Below, in pieces: positions 54,128 to 62,523 of a stretch of DNA of 64,000 nucleotides. The notes below the pieces were generated by a model. The model had not been told where the DNA came from. It worked only from the letters and a program-made list of their open reading frames with translations, and ran no database searches. Source of the DNA: Saprospirales bacterium GYS_P2D (GTDB lineage Bacteria; Bacteroidota; Bacteroidia; Chitinophagales; Saprospiraceae); NCBI GenBank assembly GCA_009833045.1, contig WUUP01000008.1:171921-235920 (forward strand), read 5' to 3'. The position numbers and the translations under genes were made by a program. The stretch's first letter is position 1. Each line of letters opens with the position of its first letter.

Positions 54128-56509
54128 AAGCCTCTTAGCCGCCCCAAACTCCATCGCCTCGCCCTTGCCAAAGCCATAGCTAAATCCTAAAGTGACAAAT
54201 CGTCCTCGCTGTCTGAATGAGTATAGCTGAAACGCTGGCTGAAAAGTATACGACTCATTGATCCGTGATGCGAATAGATCTCGTACGCTCAGGCTGAATA
54301 CTCCTTTGCCGTTCATGATTTTCTTTCGCACTCCCAGATCAGTGAATAAAATGTCTTCAGTCTCTCCCTGTATGGTCTCTGTGGCAGACTGGTACTGGAT
54401 AGTGGCCTCTGCCTCAAAGTTAGCAGGTAGCTTGATCTTGTTGGTGTACTTAGCCGTCCAGACATTATTGTCGAATCCGATGTCATTACCTTCGAAGACT
54501 CCCTCCCGATTGAAGAAATTGAAATTGACATCTCCATTCATCGACCATTTATTGGATGGGCTATACTTGAAGTTGTACTCGATCCCTGTGGCTTTATTCG
54601 TTCCAATGTTAAATGGTCGGACGGTACTCACGCCCTCTGAGAAGGTAGATATCCGCTCGATGACATCCGTGGTATATCGATAGTAGACGCCAAGATTCAT
54701 AGACACTTGACCTACGATATAGATACTCGTGATCTCGTAGGAGGAAGTATACTCCGGGAGTAGATCAGGATTTCCAGTTCGGATGCTAAAGTTGTTTCTG
54801 ATATTGAAAAACGGATTGAGGTCCCATAGTCTCGGTCTGAAGATCCGCTTAGAGTAGCCAGCCTGCAGGGATAGTGCAGGAGATATCTTATAGGAGGTGT
54901 GCAGCGTGGGGAAAAAATTAGAAAAGGTCTGATTGTTTCCTTCATCCGTATTGACGAGTAGAGTGCTTAGATCAGTATGCTCCATACGTAGTCCGGCCTT
55001 CACTCCCCAGACATCATCTTCATACGCAGCAGTAGTGTATACGCCTAATACGTTTTGCTGATATTCAAAGTCATTGGTGAGGTTTGGATCTTCTACGTAG
55101 CTGCCGTTGACGAGATTGCTCACGCCATAGTCATTCGCTACGTCATTGAGCACATATTGAGATCCCACCTCGAGTGTATACTTCTCTGCGAGTGGCTTAG
55201 TATAGTCTAACTTGAAGGTGTGTCTGGTCTCCCCAAAATCAGTTCGTGTGATCTGATCATTGTCTCGGTCGGAGCCTGATATCGTCCGATCAAAAAACTC
55301 AGAGCTCTGATCTTTAGTAAAGAGATTGCCAATGGCACTGATCAATAAGGAGTGGTCCTCATCATCCTCAAAAGTGCTCTTGTACTGTAGCTCGTATTGA
55401 TATTTGGGATTAGTCGCTGAGGTCTCCTCAGTACGGACCCATTGATCAGTGATACCTCCCGCCCGCTGAAAAGTAAATGCCGTCTCAGATGGCTGATCTT
55501 CGATCTCATAGGCAAAACTTCCCGAAAGGGTGATGATATTGTTCTCATTGATATAGTAGTCGGTGCCCAATATGAGATTATAAAATTGCTCATTTCTGAA
55601 CTCCTCACCATCACTATCCAGTCGAGTCGCATCGGTGAGATTGACATTGGAGGTGCGACTATCCGTAGGTAGCTCTCGGTATCCTACACCGAGCTGACTG
55701 AATAGATTAAATTTTTCGGTCCTTTGATTGAGGCTGAGGCCAATACTGTGATTGTGCGGTGCGCCGACATTGAGCGTGACAGAGCCATTGATACCTTGAC
55801 GCTCGTCTTTTTTGAGGACGATATTGATGATGCCCGAGGTGCCTTCGGCCTCATATTTGGCTGAGGGATTAGTGATGACTTCGATTTTTTCGATCATGTC
55901 GGCGGTGATAGTGCCGAGGGCATTTCCTTGCTCGCTGGCGATGACGGAGGGCTTACCATTGATGAGTATCTGTACGCCCGAGCTACCTCTGAGGCTGACT
56001 TTACCTTCGATATTGACATTGACAGATGGGACATTATTGAGGACCTCGAGAGCGCCTGCACCAGTGCTACTGAGATCTTGACCGACATTGAATACTCTTT
56101 TGTCCAGTTTGAACTCTGTGCTTGATTTTTCCGCTCGGACGACTATTTCGTCCAGTGTCTCACTATCTGCTCCGAGGGTGATTTCGCCCAGATCGGCTTT
56201 GCCTTTCACGACAGTGATATCATCTATCCGCTGTGTCTCATATCCTATGAACCTGATCTCTACATAATAGTCCGTGGCAGTCGTGCTCACCTCAAATACT
56301 CCGTCCAAATCTGTCGTCGTCCCCGTGATAGCGGTGCCTGTACTCTGATCGGAGATCATCACTGTGGCAAACTCTATAGGCGCTCCACTGCCTTGGTCGA
56401 TGATTTTTCCAGTGATGAGTGTGCTTTTGCTTTGCGCAAAGACTATCAGCTGTGCGAATAAAACTGCAAATAGAGTCAGGGGTAGATGCTTTTTCATTTT
56501 TGATTTCAT
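54125..56509 (-). CDS. TonB-dependent receptor of the outer-membrane-beta-barrel (OMP_b-brl_3) type
   Basis: 794 residues from the ATG at 56509. Signal peptide, then a carboxypeptidase-regulatory-like domain (about 25-110: ITGKIIDQGSGAPIEFATVM), a plug with ADMIEKIEVITNPSAKYEAE (SuvA/TonB-box-adjacent plug end) and a 14-strand-type barrel domain. The C-terminal TLGFSYGFGKGEAMEFGAAK is a barrel end followed by a short tail. Family members import or sense oligosaccharides and other ligands. Its stop codon lies in a heptad array. Confidence 0.87.
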   Translation of the reverse strand: MKSKMKKHLPLTLFAVLFAQLIVFAQSKSTLITGKIIDQGSGAPIEFATVMISDQSTGTAITGTTTDLDGVFEVSTTATDYYVEIRFIGYETQRIDDITVVKGKADLGEITLGADSETLDEIVVRAEKSSTEFKLDKRVFNVGQDLSSTGAGALEVLNNVPSVNVNIEGKVSLRGSSGVQILINGKPSVIASEQGNALGTITADMIEKIEVITNPSAKYEAEGTSGIINIVLKKDERQGINGSVTLNVGAPHNHSIGLSLNQRTEKFNLFSQLGVGYRELPTDSRTSNVNLTDATRLDSDGEEFRNEQFYNLILGTDYYINENNIITLSGSFAYEIEDQPSETAFTFQRAGGITDQWVRTEETSATNPKYQYELQYKSTFEDDEDHSLLISAIGNLFTKDQSSEFFDRTISGSDRDNDQITRTDFGETRHTFKLDYTKPLAEKYTLEVGSQYVLNDVANDYGVSNLVNGSYVEDPNLTNDFEYQQNVLGVYTTAAYEDDVWGVKAGLRMEHTDLSTLLVNTDEGNNQTFSNFFPTLHTSYKISPALSLQAGYSKRIFRPRLWDLNPFFNIRNNFSIRTGNPDLLPEYTSSYEITSIYIVGQVSMNLGVYYRYTTDVIERISTFSEGVSTVRPFNIGTNKATGIEYNFKYSPSNKWSMNGDVNFNFFNREGVFEGNDIGFDNNVWTAKYTNKIKLPANFEAEATIQYQSATETIQGETEDILFTDLGVRKKIMNGKGVFSLSVRDLFASRINESYTFQPAFQLYSFRQRGRFVTLGFSYGFGKGEAMEFGAAKRL

Positions 56510-56723
56510 ATGGATAAAGGACAAAACTGGGAAAATAGCTTAGACGCCAGAGAGCTAACAAGGTTTAATCGCAAATTGTTAACACCATAGAGGAAGTAGT
56601 ATTGAAGGCTGCGATATTAAGTGATCTATATCGCTCTGCAACTCTGATAAGTAAAACTTATGTGTTGCCGGTGCTGTTCTACTATTGAATGTTTTATTCA
56701 CTTTGATAAAAAAAGATAGAGCT

Positions 56724-57107
56724 ATGAGATTTCACACGAGAAAATGGATAAAGCCAGAAGACCTCAATCCAAATAAGTCCTTATTCGGAGGACGACTCCT
56801 GGCCTGGATCGACGAGGAGGCAGCACTATACGCCATCATACAGCTCGAGAATAACTACGTCGTGACGAAGTACATCTCTACGATCAACTTCATCTCCTCC
56901 GCTAAGCAAAACGATATCATCGAGATCGGCATCACTCCTGTCAAATATGGTAAGACCTCTCTCACTCTACGAGCAGAAGTCCGCAATAAGATGACTCGAG
57001 AGCCTATACTCACGATCGACGAGATCATCATGGTCAATCTCAACGAGCAGGGAGAGCCCACTCCACACGGCAAGACCGAGATAGAGTATGTCAAGGATAG
57101 GCTGTGA
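56724..57107 (+). CDS. Acyl-CoA thioesterase (hotdog fold, YciA-like)
   Basis: 127 residues from the ATG at 56724 (MRFHTRKWIKPEDLNPN), preferred over an in-frame ATG at 56685. NKSLFGGRLLAWIDEEAALY holds the hotdog central helix with the catalytic Asp/Glu of YciA-type thioesterases; FISSAKQNDIIEIGITPVKY follows. These enzymes hydrolyse acyl-CoA. Last host-type gene before the integron-like region. Confidence 0.85.
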   Translation: MRFHTRKWIKPEDLNPNKSLFGGRLLAWIDEEAALYAIIQLENNYVVTKYISTINFISSAKQNDIIEIGITPVKYGKTSLTLRAEVRNKMTREPILTIDEIIMVNLNEQGEPTPHGKTEIEYVKDRL

Positions 57108-57604
57108 TTGATATGATTTTGTTGTTTGGATGGTTTGGATTGATTATAAGAGCGCTCGTTTTGTATGTGTTCAGGTTTAATTGGTTGATTTTATTGTTTG
57201 GATTGTTCTGATGGTTGAATTGGTTATACGTGATCTGGTTTGATTGGTTGATTTTTGTTGTTTTGATGGTTTTGATTGTTGAATTGGTTTGCAGTACGCT
57301 CGTTTTATATGTGCCCTTGTTTAGTTGGTTTGTTTTGAATGTTTGAATAGTTCCTGTGGTTGGGATAGTTGAATTGGCGAGCCGTACGCTCGTTTTATTT
57401 GTGTTGTTGTTTTATTCGTTCTGATTGTTCTGATTGTTCTGAGATGTGCGCACGATTATAAGTGTTCTGGTTTGATTGGTTGATTTTATTGTTTGGATAG
57501 TTCTGATAGTTTGAATAGTTGAATTGGTTATACGTGCTTTTGTTTTGTATGTGTTCTGGTTTAATTGGTTTTGATTGTTGATTTGTATTGCCGTCAAGGC
57601 TCGA
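57108..57604 (+). repeat. T/G-rich imperfect repeat tract upstream of the integrase
   Basis: About 0.5 kb with no coding sense. Words such as TTTAATTGGTTGATTTTATT, GGATTGTTCTGATGG, GTTGAATTGGTTATACGTG and TACGCTCGTTTTAT recur up to four times in an irregular order. The same word family follows the esterase gene at 14751-14875. A minus-strand open frame here (57412-57597) encodes only Asn/Gln/Thr repeats and is rejected. Confidence 0.7.
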
Positions 57605-57618
57605 CTACTGACAAAAGG

Positions 57619-57723
57619 CTATCGACTATGGACTAACAACTAAAGTCTGATATCTATGGACTACCGACTTCGGTCTAAAAACTAAGCACTAAAATCTAAA
57701 AACTAAGGACTAAACTCACTATA
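57619..57723. repeat. Degenerate heptad array directly upstream of the integrase
   Basis: Fifteen consecutive 7-bp units in strict register, the first fourteen beginning CT and mostly CTA: for example CTATCGA, CTATGGA, CTAACAA, CTAAAGT, CTGATAT, CTACCGA, CTAAAAA, CTAAGCA, CTAAAAT, CTAAGGA. It ends 13 bp before the integrase ATG. Probably a decayed relative of the 14881 and 54067 arrays. Confidence 0.75.
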
Positions 57724-57735
57724 TTAGACCGTGCA

Positions 57736-59493
57736 ATGAATGAGGCAAGGTCACATAGGATCGAAATCGAAAAGGTAGAACATCGAGGAGAAACTCGGAT
57801 AGCACTCCGATGTGGCTATGATACCGAGCTGATAGCTCAGATCAAACGCATCTCAGGAAGGAAGTATAGCCGCACCATGCGCTGCTGGCATATACCCTAC
57901 ACACAGATCGCCTATCATGAGCTGCGACAGATGCCATATGAGATCATCATAAGAGATCCCTCTACTCTCGGGACCGGGCCGGCTGATCTATCGCCCGATA
58001 CTACCGACATATCTGCCAACGGTGAATCCAGGGCAGAGACCCACTCAGTACGTGAAAACGACAGCAAAAATCACAAGGCTGACATAAATGGGGGCAAAAG
58101 CCCATTGAACTCGATCTCCTATAATGCTCAAAAGTTCATACTCGCTATCGACTATCATCCAGAGACTGTAGCATGGATCAAGTCGCTACCAGGTGCCTAC
58201 TGGCACAAGGATGAAAAAAAATGGCTCTGCAATGCATCTCTGGAGACACTCGATCTGCTCCAGAGTCGCTGGTCATGCTGGAGTACTACAGACTATGACC
58301 GGATCAAAGGACTGATCTCGCAGTCAGCATCTGTGCCTACTATCTATCTAAGCATGACACCTGATGATACGGATCGTGTGCGTATCCAGAGCAATGGTAT
58401 CTCACAGCTACCTCAAGCGGTCAAATCACTGTCTGATAGAAAGTATGACAAAGAGGCAAAAGCATGGGTGATACCCTATCACTATCAGGTGATCAGGAGA
58501 CTCATCGTACAGCTCAAGACGGATGGATATCGGGTCTATGATCACACGGCTAATCCCTCTAAGATCGCTCAACAAAGCCGTGACTGGAGTAAGCGGAAGC
58601 AATACATACTCGATAAAGCGCCCGCAAGTCATCAGCCTCAGCTATCCGCCTATCTCGACGCTCTCATGGCTGAGCGGTATAGCTGGCGCACGATCCAAAA
58701 CTATACAGGATCGCTCATCAGATATCTGCGTGCTACAGTAGAGCAGGGACGTCCCTATGACTCGCATGACACTGTCAAGGGGTATATATATGAGGTCGCT
58801 GTGAGTGACGTGAGCTTTCAGACGATCAATAGGGTACAGAGCGCCCTGAGAGCCTATTTTGATAAAGTAGAGCCGGATAAAAAGATTCAATTTGATAAGA
58901 TACCTGGGCCTCGACGTCCTAAGACCCTACCCAAAGTCATGAGCAAGGGCGAAATCGTAAGACTACTCGCTCAAGTCAAAAACAAGAAGCATATAATGAT
59001 GCTCTATCTCGCATACGGTAGCGGCCTGAGGAGTGGAGAGATCCTATCCCTCAAGGTGCATGATATCGACTACGAAAATCAGCAAATATGGATCCGATCA
59101 GGTAAGGGTAACAAGGATCGAGTAGTGCCGATGCCGCACTCGATCATCATATTGCTCCGAGACTATGTGCTCACGTACCAGCCAAAGTATTGGCTATTTG
59201 AAGGACAAAAGAAAAACACGCCATACAGTAGTACCAGTCTGGGGCTGATATTCAGGAGGGCTCGAGCTAAGGCAGGACTGCCAAAACACTATACGCTCCA
59301 TTCTATGAGACATAGCTACGCCACTCATCTGCTCGATAGCGGTACCGACGTCCGTCTCATCAAGGAGCTACTCGGGCATAAAGACATCAAGACCACCCTG
59401 ATCTACACGCATATCACTGATCAATCACTGAACAAGGTAAAGAGTCCTTTGGACGAATTATTAGGAAAAACAGATCAAAAACATGGGAATTGA
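57736..59493 (+). CDS. Integron-type tyrosine recombinase with three N-terminal HARP-like repeats
   Basis: 585 residues. Residues 25-60, 137-170 and 225-255 are three repeats with exact spacing K-x6-[Y/W]-x6-W (Lys37/Tyr44/Trp51, Lys149/Trp156/Trp163, Lys230/Tyr237/Trp244), as in the HARP domain of SMARCAL1, which binds forked or partly single-stranded DNA. A SAM-like core-binding domain follows (about 298-380), then the catalytic domain: Arg432, Lys457, His522, Arg525, His548, Tyr557. The ending KSPLDELL echoes IntI. The Lys-His interval is 65 residues, as in XerD (72) and far below IntI1 (106), so the IntI-specific insertion is absent. Codon and base use look like the host. A Xer-like or transposon recombinase is the alternative. 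Confidence 0.85.
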   Translation: MNEARSHRIEIEKVEHRGETRIALRCGYDTELIAQIKRISGRKYSRTMRCWHIPYTQIAYHELRQMPYEIIIRDPSTLGTGPADLSPDTTDISANGESRAETHSVRENDSKNHKADINGGKSPLNSISYNAQKFILAIDYHPETVAWIKSLPGAYWHKDEKKWLCNASLETLDLLQSRWSCWSTTDYDRIKGLISQSASVPTIYLSMTPDDTDRVRIQSNGISQLPQAVKSLSDRKYDKEAKAWVIPYHYQVIRRLIVQLKTDGYRVYDHTANPSKIAQQSRDWSKRKQYILDKAPASHQPQLSAYLDALMAERYSWRTIQNYTGSLIRYLRATVEQGRPYDSHDTVKGYIYEVAVSDVSFQTINRVQSALRAYFDKVEPDKKIQFDKIPGPRRPKTLPKVMSKGEIVRLLAQVKNKKHIMMLYLAYGSGLRSGEILSLKVHDIDYENQQIWIRSGKGNKDRVVPMPHSIIILLRDYVLTYQPKYWLFEGQKKNTPYSSTSLGLIFRRARAKAGLPKHYTLHSMRHSYATHLLDSGTDVRLIKELLGHKDIKTTLIYTHITDQSLNKVKSPLDELLGKTDQKHGN

Positions 59494-59510
59494 TCAGATA
59501 TAAACAAGTT
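59494..59510 (+). other. attI-like junction at the 3' end of the integrase gene
   Basis: The first cassette begins at GTTGGCTGTA (59508), 14 bp after the integrase TGA. The integrase side reads AACAAG before TT, so recombination would be G^TT at 59508/59509. An imperfect direct repeat, CAGATCAAAAACA at 59471 and CAGATATAAACAA at 59495, could be accessory binding sites; the attI boundary to the left is unknown. Confidence 0.65.
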
Positions 59511-59552
59511 GGCTGTAATAAGAAAAAATAAACGAAAGTATAAATCAAGTAT

Positions 59553-60338
59553 ATGGATTGGATAAATAATAACTCAGATGCTATTTTGGCGGGAATTATT
59601 TCATCTGGAATTGTAGTCTTACTTCAAGTATTTATAAATACTTTCTCACAAGTAATAAGTTACCTGATAACAAATCGATTAAGGCTTCATAGAGTCTTAA
59701 GAATGAAAAATGGAGAGACAATCTATGTAACATCTGGTATTATACCTAATTTGCAAACTACAACAGCAGGAGGAGCGACACAGCCAATTGATAGAGCTGC
59801 AACAATTAAAGGACCCGATAGTAAAGCTGCGAATCTTATAATCCATACACTTCAAGACATTTATGAAGAATCTGTTGTGCGTCATATTTATACAGGACAA
59901 AATGACAAAGTGCAAACAAGTCATGAAAATATATTTACAATTGGTGGACCTAAGTATAATGCGACAACAAAACTTTTCATGTCCCATTTGCCTGATGAAG
60001 TTAAATTCGAACAATCAGGAAAACTAAAAGTATATGATAAAGAATATACAAAAGATACGACCAATAATGTGGATTACGGCTTAATTGCAAAAATTAAAAA
60101 TCCATATATGGATGGAAAGTATATTTATATCGTAGGGGGATGCGGAACTTATGGTGTATTGGCTGCTTCTTATGCTATCTCAAATCAAAAATACTTTCCT
60201 AAATTAAAAAAACAACTACTAAATAAAATGGGCTGGTTTTGGTTTTCAAGAAGAAAAGAATTTGTTGCGGTAATAAAATGTGAAACGAATAATAATGAAG
60301 TTGGTAACCCTAAAATAGAATTATTAAAAAAATTTTAG
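59553..60338 (+). CDS. Cassette-borne membrane-anchored protein of unknown function
   Basis: 261 residues, first gene of cassette 1. One membrane segment near the N-terminus (about 11-35), then a cytoplasmic alpha/beta domain with NIFTIGGPKYNATTKLFM, VDYGLIAKIKNPYMDGKYIY and IVGGCGTYGVLAASYAI. The two Gly-rich turns and DYG...NP pattern look like a nucleotide-binding Rossmann-type sensor, but I cannot name the family. AT-rich, unlike the host genes. It precedes a hydrolase by 3 bp. Confidence 0.7.
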   Translation: MDWINNNSDAILAGIISSGIVVLLQVFINTFSQVISYLITNRLRLHRVLRMKNGETIYVTSGIIPNLQTTTAGGATQPIDRAATIKGPDSKAANLIIHTLQDIYEESVVRHIYTGQNDKVQTSHENIFTIGGPKYNATTKLFMSHLPDEVKFEQSGKLKVYDKEYTKDTTNNVDYGLIAKIKNPYMDGKYIYIVGGCGTYGVLAASYAISNQKYFPKLKKQLLNKMGWFWFSRRKEFVAVIKCETNNNEVGNPKIELLKKF

Positions 60339-60341
60339 TTT

Positions 60342-61097
60342 ATGATAATCACGAACGATGGTCACAATGTGACTTATATTGAAAAAAGAGTTGACTCAAG
60401 TTCACCTTTAATTATATTTTCTCATGGAATAACTGTAAATAAATCAGAGAATGGTTTATTTGAGGAATTTGAAAAATATTTCAATAAAGAAGGTCTAAAT
60501 ACGATAAGATATGATTTTCGAGGGCATGGTGAATCTCCAATAAAAGACCAAGATTGTACTATAATGGGTATGATTCAAGATTTCATTTCAATATATAAAT
60601 ACTCAGAATTGCACTATGATAAGGTGTTTTTAATTAGTACAAGTTTTGGTTGTAGTATAAACCTTCTTGCACTAAATGAATTAGCTACACCAAAACTTAA
60701 AAAGATTATTTTTATTAATCCTGTTGTAGATTACAAAAAAACTTTTACTAAAACTAAACTGCCTTGGGCAAAATCTTTTTTTCCGCAAACAGGAATGCAA
60801 GATGCAATTGCCAATTCTCCACTAATTGTTGGCAGTAGAAAATTTAAATTAGGCTCAAAAATGGCTATGGAAATGTATTATTTAGAGCCAGAAATGGTGA
60901 CATTGAGTTCAAAGATTTCAATGGATTATCACCATGGCACATTAGATACTATGGTGCCTTATGAATCAACCGTTGAGCTTTACAACAAATCAAAGTGCAA
61001 TTCTAAGTTATATACTTATGAAGCATCTCATGGTATAAAAGAAGAACGTGAGACTTTAATTTTAAATGTCAAAAGAAGCATTAAAGAAGCATTATGA
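60342..61097 (+). CDS. Cassette-borne alpha/beta hydrolase (S33/serine-aminopeptidase-like)
   Basis: 251 residues. IIFSHGITVNKSENGLFEEF is the oxyanion region, TIRYDFRGHGES follows, ISTSFGCSINLL carries the nucleophile Ser, HGTLDTMVPYES the acid Asp and ASHGIKEERE the His: a complete triad. Middle gene of cassette 1, AT-rich. Its stop overlaps the next start by 4 bp. Substrate unknown. Confidence 0.82.
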   Translation: MIITNDGHNVTYIEKRVDSSSPLIIFSHGITVNKSENGLFEEFEKYFNKEGLNTIRYDFRGHGESPIKDQDCTIMGMIQDFISIYKYSELHYDKVFLISTSFGCSINLLALNELATPKLKKIIFINPVVDYKKTFTKTKLPWAKSFFPQTGMQDAIANSPLIVGSRKFKLGSKMAMEMYYLEPEMVTLSSKISMDYHHGTLDTMVPYESTVELYNKSKCNSKLYTYEASHGIKEERETLILNVKRSIKEAL

Positions 61098-61747
61098 CGT
61101 ATGTTCATCCAACATCTACCATAGGACAAAACGTAATTCTTGGCAAGAATATATATATAGGACCACATTGCATAATTGGATTTCCAACGTACAATGAACC
61201 TATTGAATATTTACAGAATCAAGAATTCAAGAAAACAATTATCGGTGACGGAACAAGAATACTTGGTCACTCTGTAGTTTGCGAGAATTCATCATTAGGA
61301 AAAAACTGCAATTTAGACTACTTCACTTATGTTGGAAGCGATACAAAGATTGGAACAAATGTTAACTTAAAATATGGTGCAAAAATTTATTCACGTGTCT
61401 TAATTGGGAATTATAATTCAATTTCTGGATTTATTGCGAACGATTGCATTATCGGAAATAATTCAGTTATTCAAGGTAACTTAATCCATATATTTAAAGA
61501 TGTTAATTATGGGACTCCAGAACCAGCACCTAAAATTGAGGACAATGTTTTTATTGGAATGAATGCAATGATAATTGGAGGTATAATTATAAAAGAAAGG
61601 TGCTATATCGGTTCTTGTGCCGTAGTAACAAAAACTACAGAAAAAGGAAAATTGTATGTTGGAAATCCAGCAATTGAAAAAGGAGATGCACCAAATCCTT
61701 ATAAAATATCACCCTGGAAAAAGAATACTACAGCCAACAAAGGCTAA
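61094..61747 (+). CDS. Cassette-borne left-handed beta-helix acyltransferase
   Basis: 217 residues of hexapeptide repeats: VHPTSTIGQNVILGKNIYIG, NCNLDYFTYVGSDTKIGTNV, then FIGMNAMIIGGIIIKERCYI and AVVTKTTEKGKLYVGNPAIE. This is the LpxA/WbbJ-type transferase fold that adds acetyl or acyl groups to sugars or related compounds. Last gene of cassette 1; its stop falls inside the attC stem region. Confidence 0.82.
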   Translation: MTYVHPTSTIGQNVILGKNIYIGPHCIIGFPTYNEPIEYLQNQEFKKTIIGDGTRILGHSVVCENSSLGKNCNLDYFTYVGSDTKIGTNVNLKYGAKIYSRVLIGNYNSISGFIANDCIIGNNSVIQGNLIHIFKDVNYGTPEPAPKIEDNVFIGMNAMIIGGIIIKERCYIGSCAVVTKTTEKGKLYVGNPAIEKGDAPNPYKISPWKKNTTANKG

Positions 61748-61798
61748 AACGGCAAGTGGGGCTATGCGCCCCACCTGCGTTTAGCCAGACCGTTGTCG
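61732..61798 (+). other. attC-like site of cassette 1
   Basis: 67 bp between R'' AGCCAAC (61732-61738) and R' GTTGTCG (61792-61798). Stem 1 GGCTAAA/TTTAGCC (61742-61748, 61780-61786), stem 2 GTGGGGC/GCCCCAC (61756-61762, 61768-61774), loop TATGC. Geometry from AAC to GTT: 3-7-7-7-5-7-5-7-5. Confidence 0.85.
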
Positions 61799-62516
61799 GT
61801 CATTAGAAAAAAGAAAAAATGAAACTATATGGAATAAGTGGACTTGGAGCAGATAAAAGAGTTTTTAAATATCTAACTCTTGACTGCACACTTATTCCAA
61901 TAGAATGGATTGAACCTTTAAAAAACGAGACAATAGAAAATTATTCGATTAGGTTTTCAAAATCAATTAATAGAAAAGAAGATTTTGGAGTTATGGGAGT
62001 GAGTTTCGGTGGATTAATTGCAGTTGAAATCAGTAAAAGACTTAATCCCAAATTAACGATTCTGATTTCTTCAGCAGAAACCAAAAAGGAATTAAGGACA
62101 ATTTATCGAATAATCGGGAAGACAAAATTGCTCAAAATTATACCACAGTTTCTTTTTGACCCGCCACGAATTATCGCAAATTGGATTTTTGGAGCAAAAA
62201 AGAAGAAATTGTTGAATCAGATTTTAGATGATACAGATTTGAAATTTGCAAAATGGGCAGTTAATGAATTGACAAATTGGAAGAACAATGAAAAGTTATT
62301 AAATCCGATACTGAAAATTGGAGGAGTTAACGACAAATTGATTCCTCCGAAAAAAGATGAGAATCAAAAGCTAATTGATGAAGGAGAACATTTTATGATT
62401 GTAGATAAAGCGGATGAAATTAGTCGAATAATAAATAATGAAATAAAAAAACGAACCGACAACAATGTGTAAAATGTTCATAGTGGCTAAACGCCACTAC
62501 GCCATTTACACTAAAC
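61792..62516 (+). mobile_element. Cassette 2
   Basis: 725 bp. First bases GTTGTCGGT; the R'' end of its attC (62455-62463, ACCGACAAC) is their exact reverse complement over nine bases. Confidence 0.85.
61819..62472 (+). CDS. Cassette-borne alpha/beta hydrolase
   Basis: 217 residues. KLYGISGLGADKRVFKYL at the start, GVMGVSFGGLIAVEISKRL with the nucleophile Ser, and DEGEHFMIVDKADEI with the terminal His. The acid residue is less certain (IGGVNDKLIPP). AT-rich. The last codons AAC-AAT-GTG-TAA lie inside the attC, so the R'' box and first stem base encode the C-terminus. Only gene of cassette 2. Confidence 0.8.
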   Translation: MKLYGISGLGADKRVFKYLTLDCTLIPIEWIEPLKNETIENYSIRFSKSINRKEDFGVMGVSFGGLIAVEISKRLNPKLTILISSAETKKELRTIYRIIGKTKLLKIIPQFLFDPPRIIANWIFGAKKKKLLNQILDDTDLKFAKWAVNELTNWKNNEKLLNPILKIGGVNDKLIPPKKDENQKLIDEGEHFMIVDKADEISRIINNEIKKRTDNNV

Positions 62517-62523
62517 GTTAGTC
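62457..62523 (+). other. attC-like site of cassette 2
   Basis: 67 bp: R'' CGACAAC (62457-62463), R' GTTAGTC (62517-62523). Stem 1 GTGTAAA/TTTACAC (62467-62473, 62505-62511), stem 2 TAGTGGC/GCCACTA (62481-62487, 62493-62499), loop TAAAC. Geometry identical to attC 1, sequence different. Confidence 0.87.

Larger units (their letters stand above)
59508..61791 (+). mobile_element. Cassette 1 (three genes)
   Basis: About 2.28 kb from GTTGGCTGTA to the base before the next GTT. The R'' side of its attC (61729-61738, TACAGCCAAC) is the exact reverse complement of its first ten bases. The three genes leave no room for an internal attC (gaps of 3 bp and a 4-bp overlap), so this is one unit, unusually large for a cassette. 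Confidence 0.85.

Noticed and set aside
57412..57597. Minus-strand 61-codon open frame rich in Asn, Gln and Thr
   Set aside because: It is the complement of the T/G-rich repeat tract, and its composition follows from the repeats. No start context or homology.
57736..59493. Ordinary XerC/XerD chromosome-dimer recombinase
   Set aside because: Twice the usual length, with HARP-like repeats, an IntI-like SPLD ending and a directly adjoining cassette array.
59553..61747. Naming the cassette 1 trio as a defence system
   Set aside because: Plausible by context, but none of the three proteins shows a recognised immune domain. Left as an open question.
61742..61786. Hairpin between cassettes read as a terminator
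   Set aside because: No T-run; equivalent structures recur at each cassette end with R''/R' complementarity, so a recombination site explains it better.
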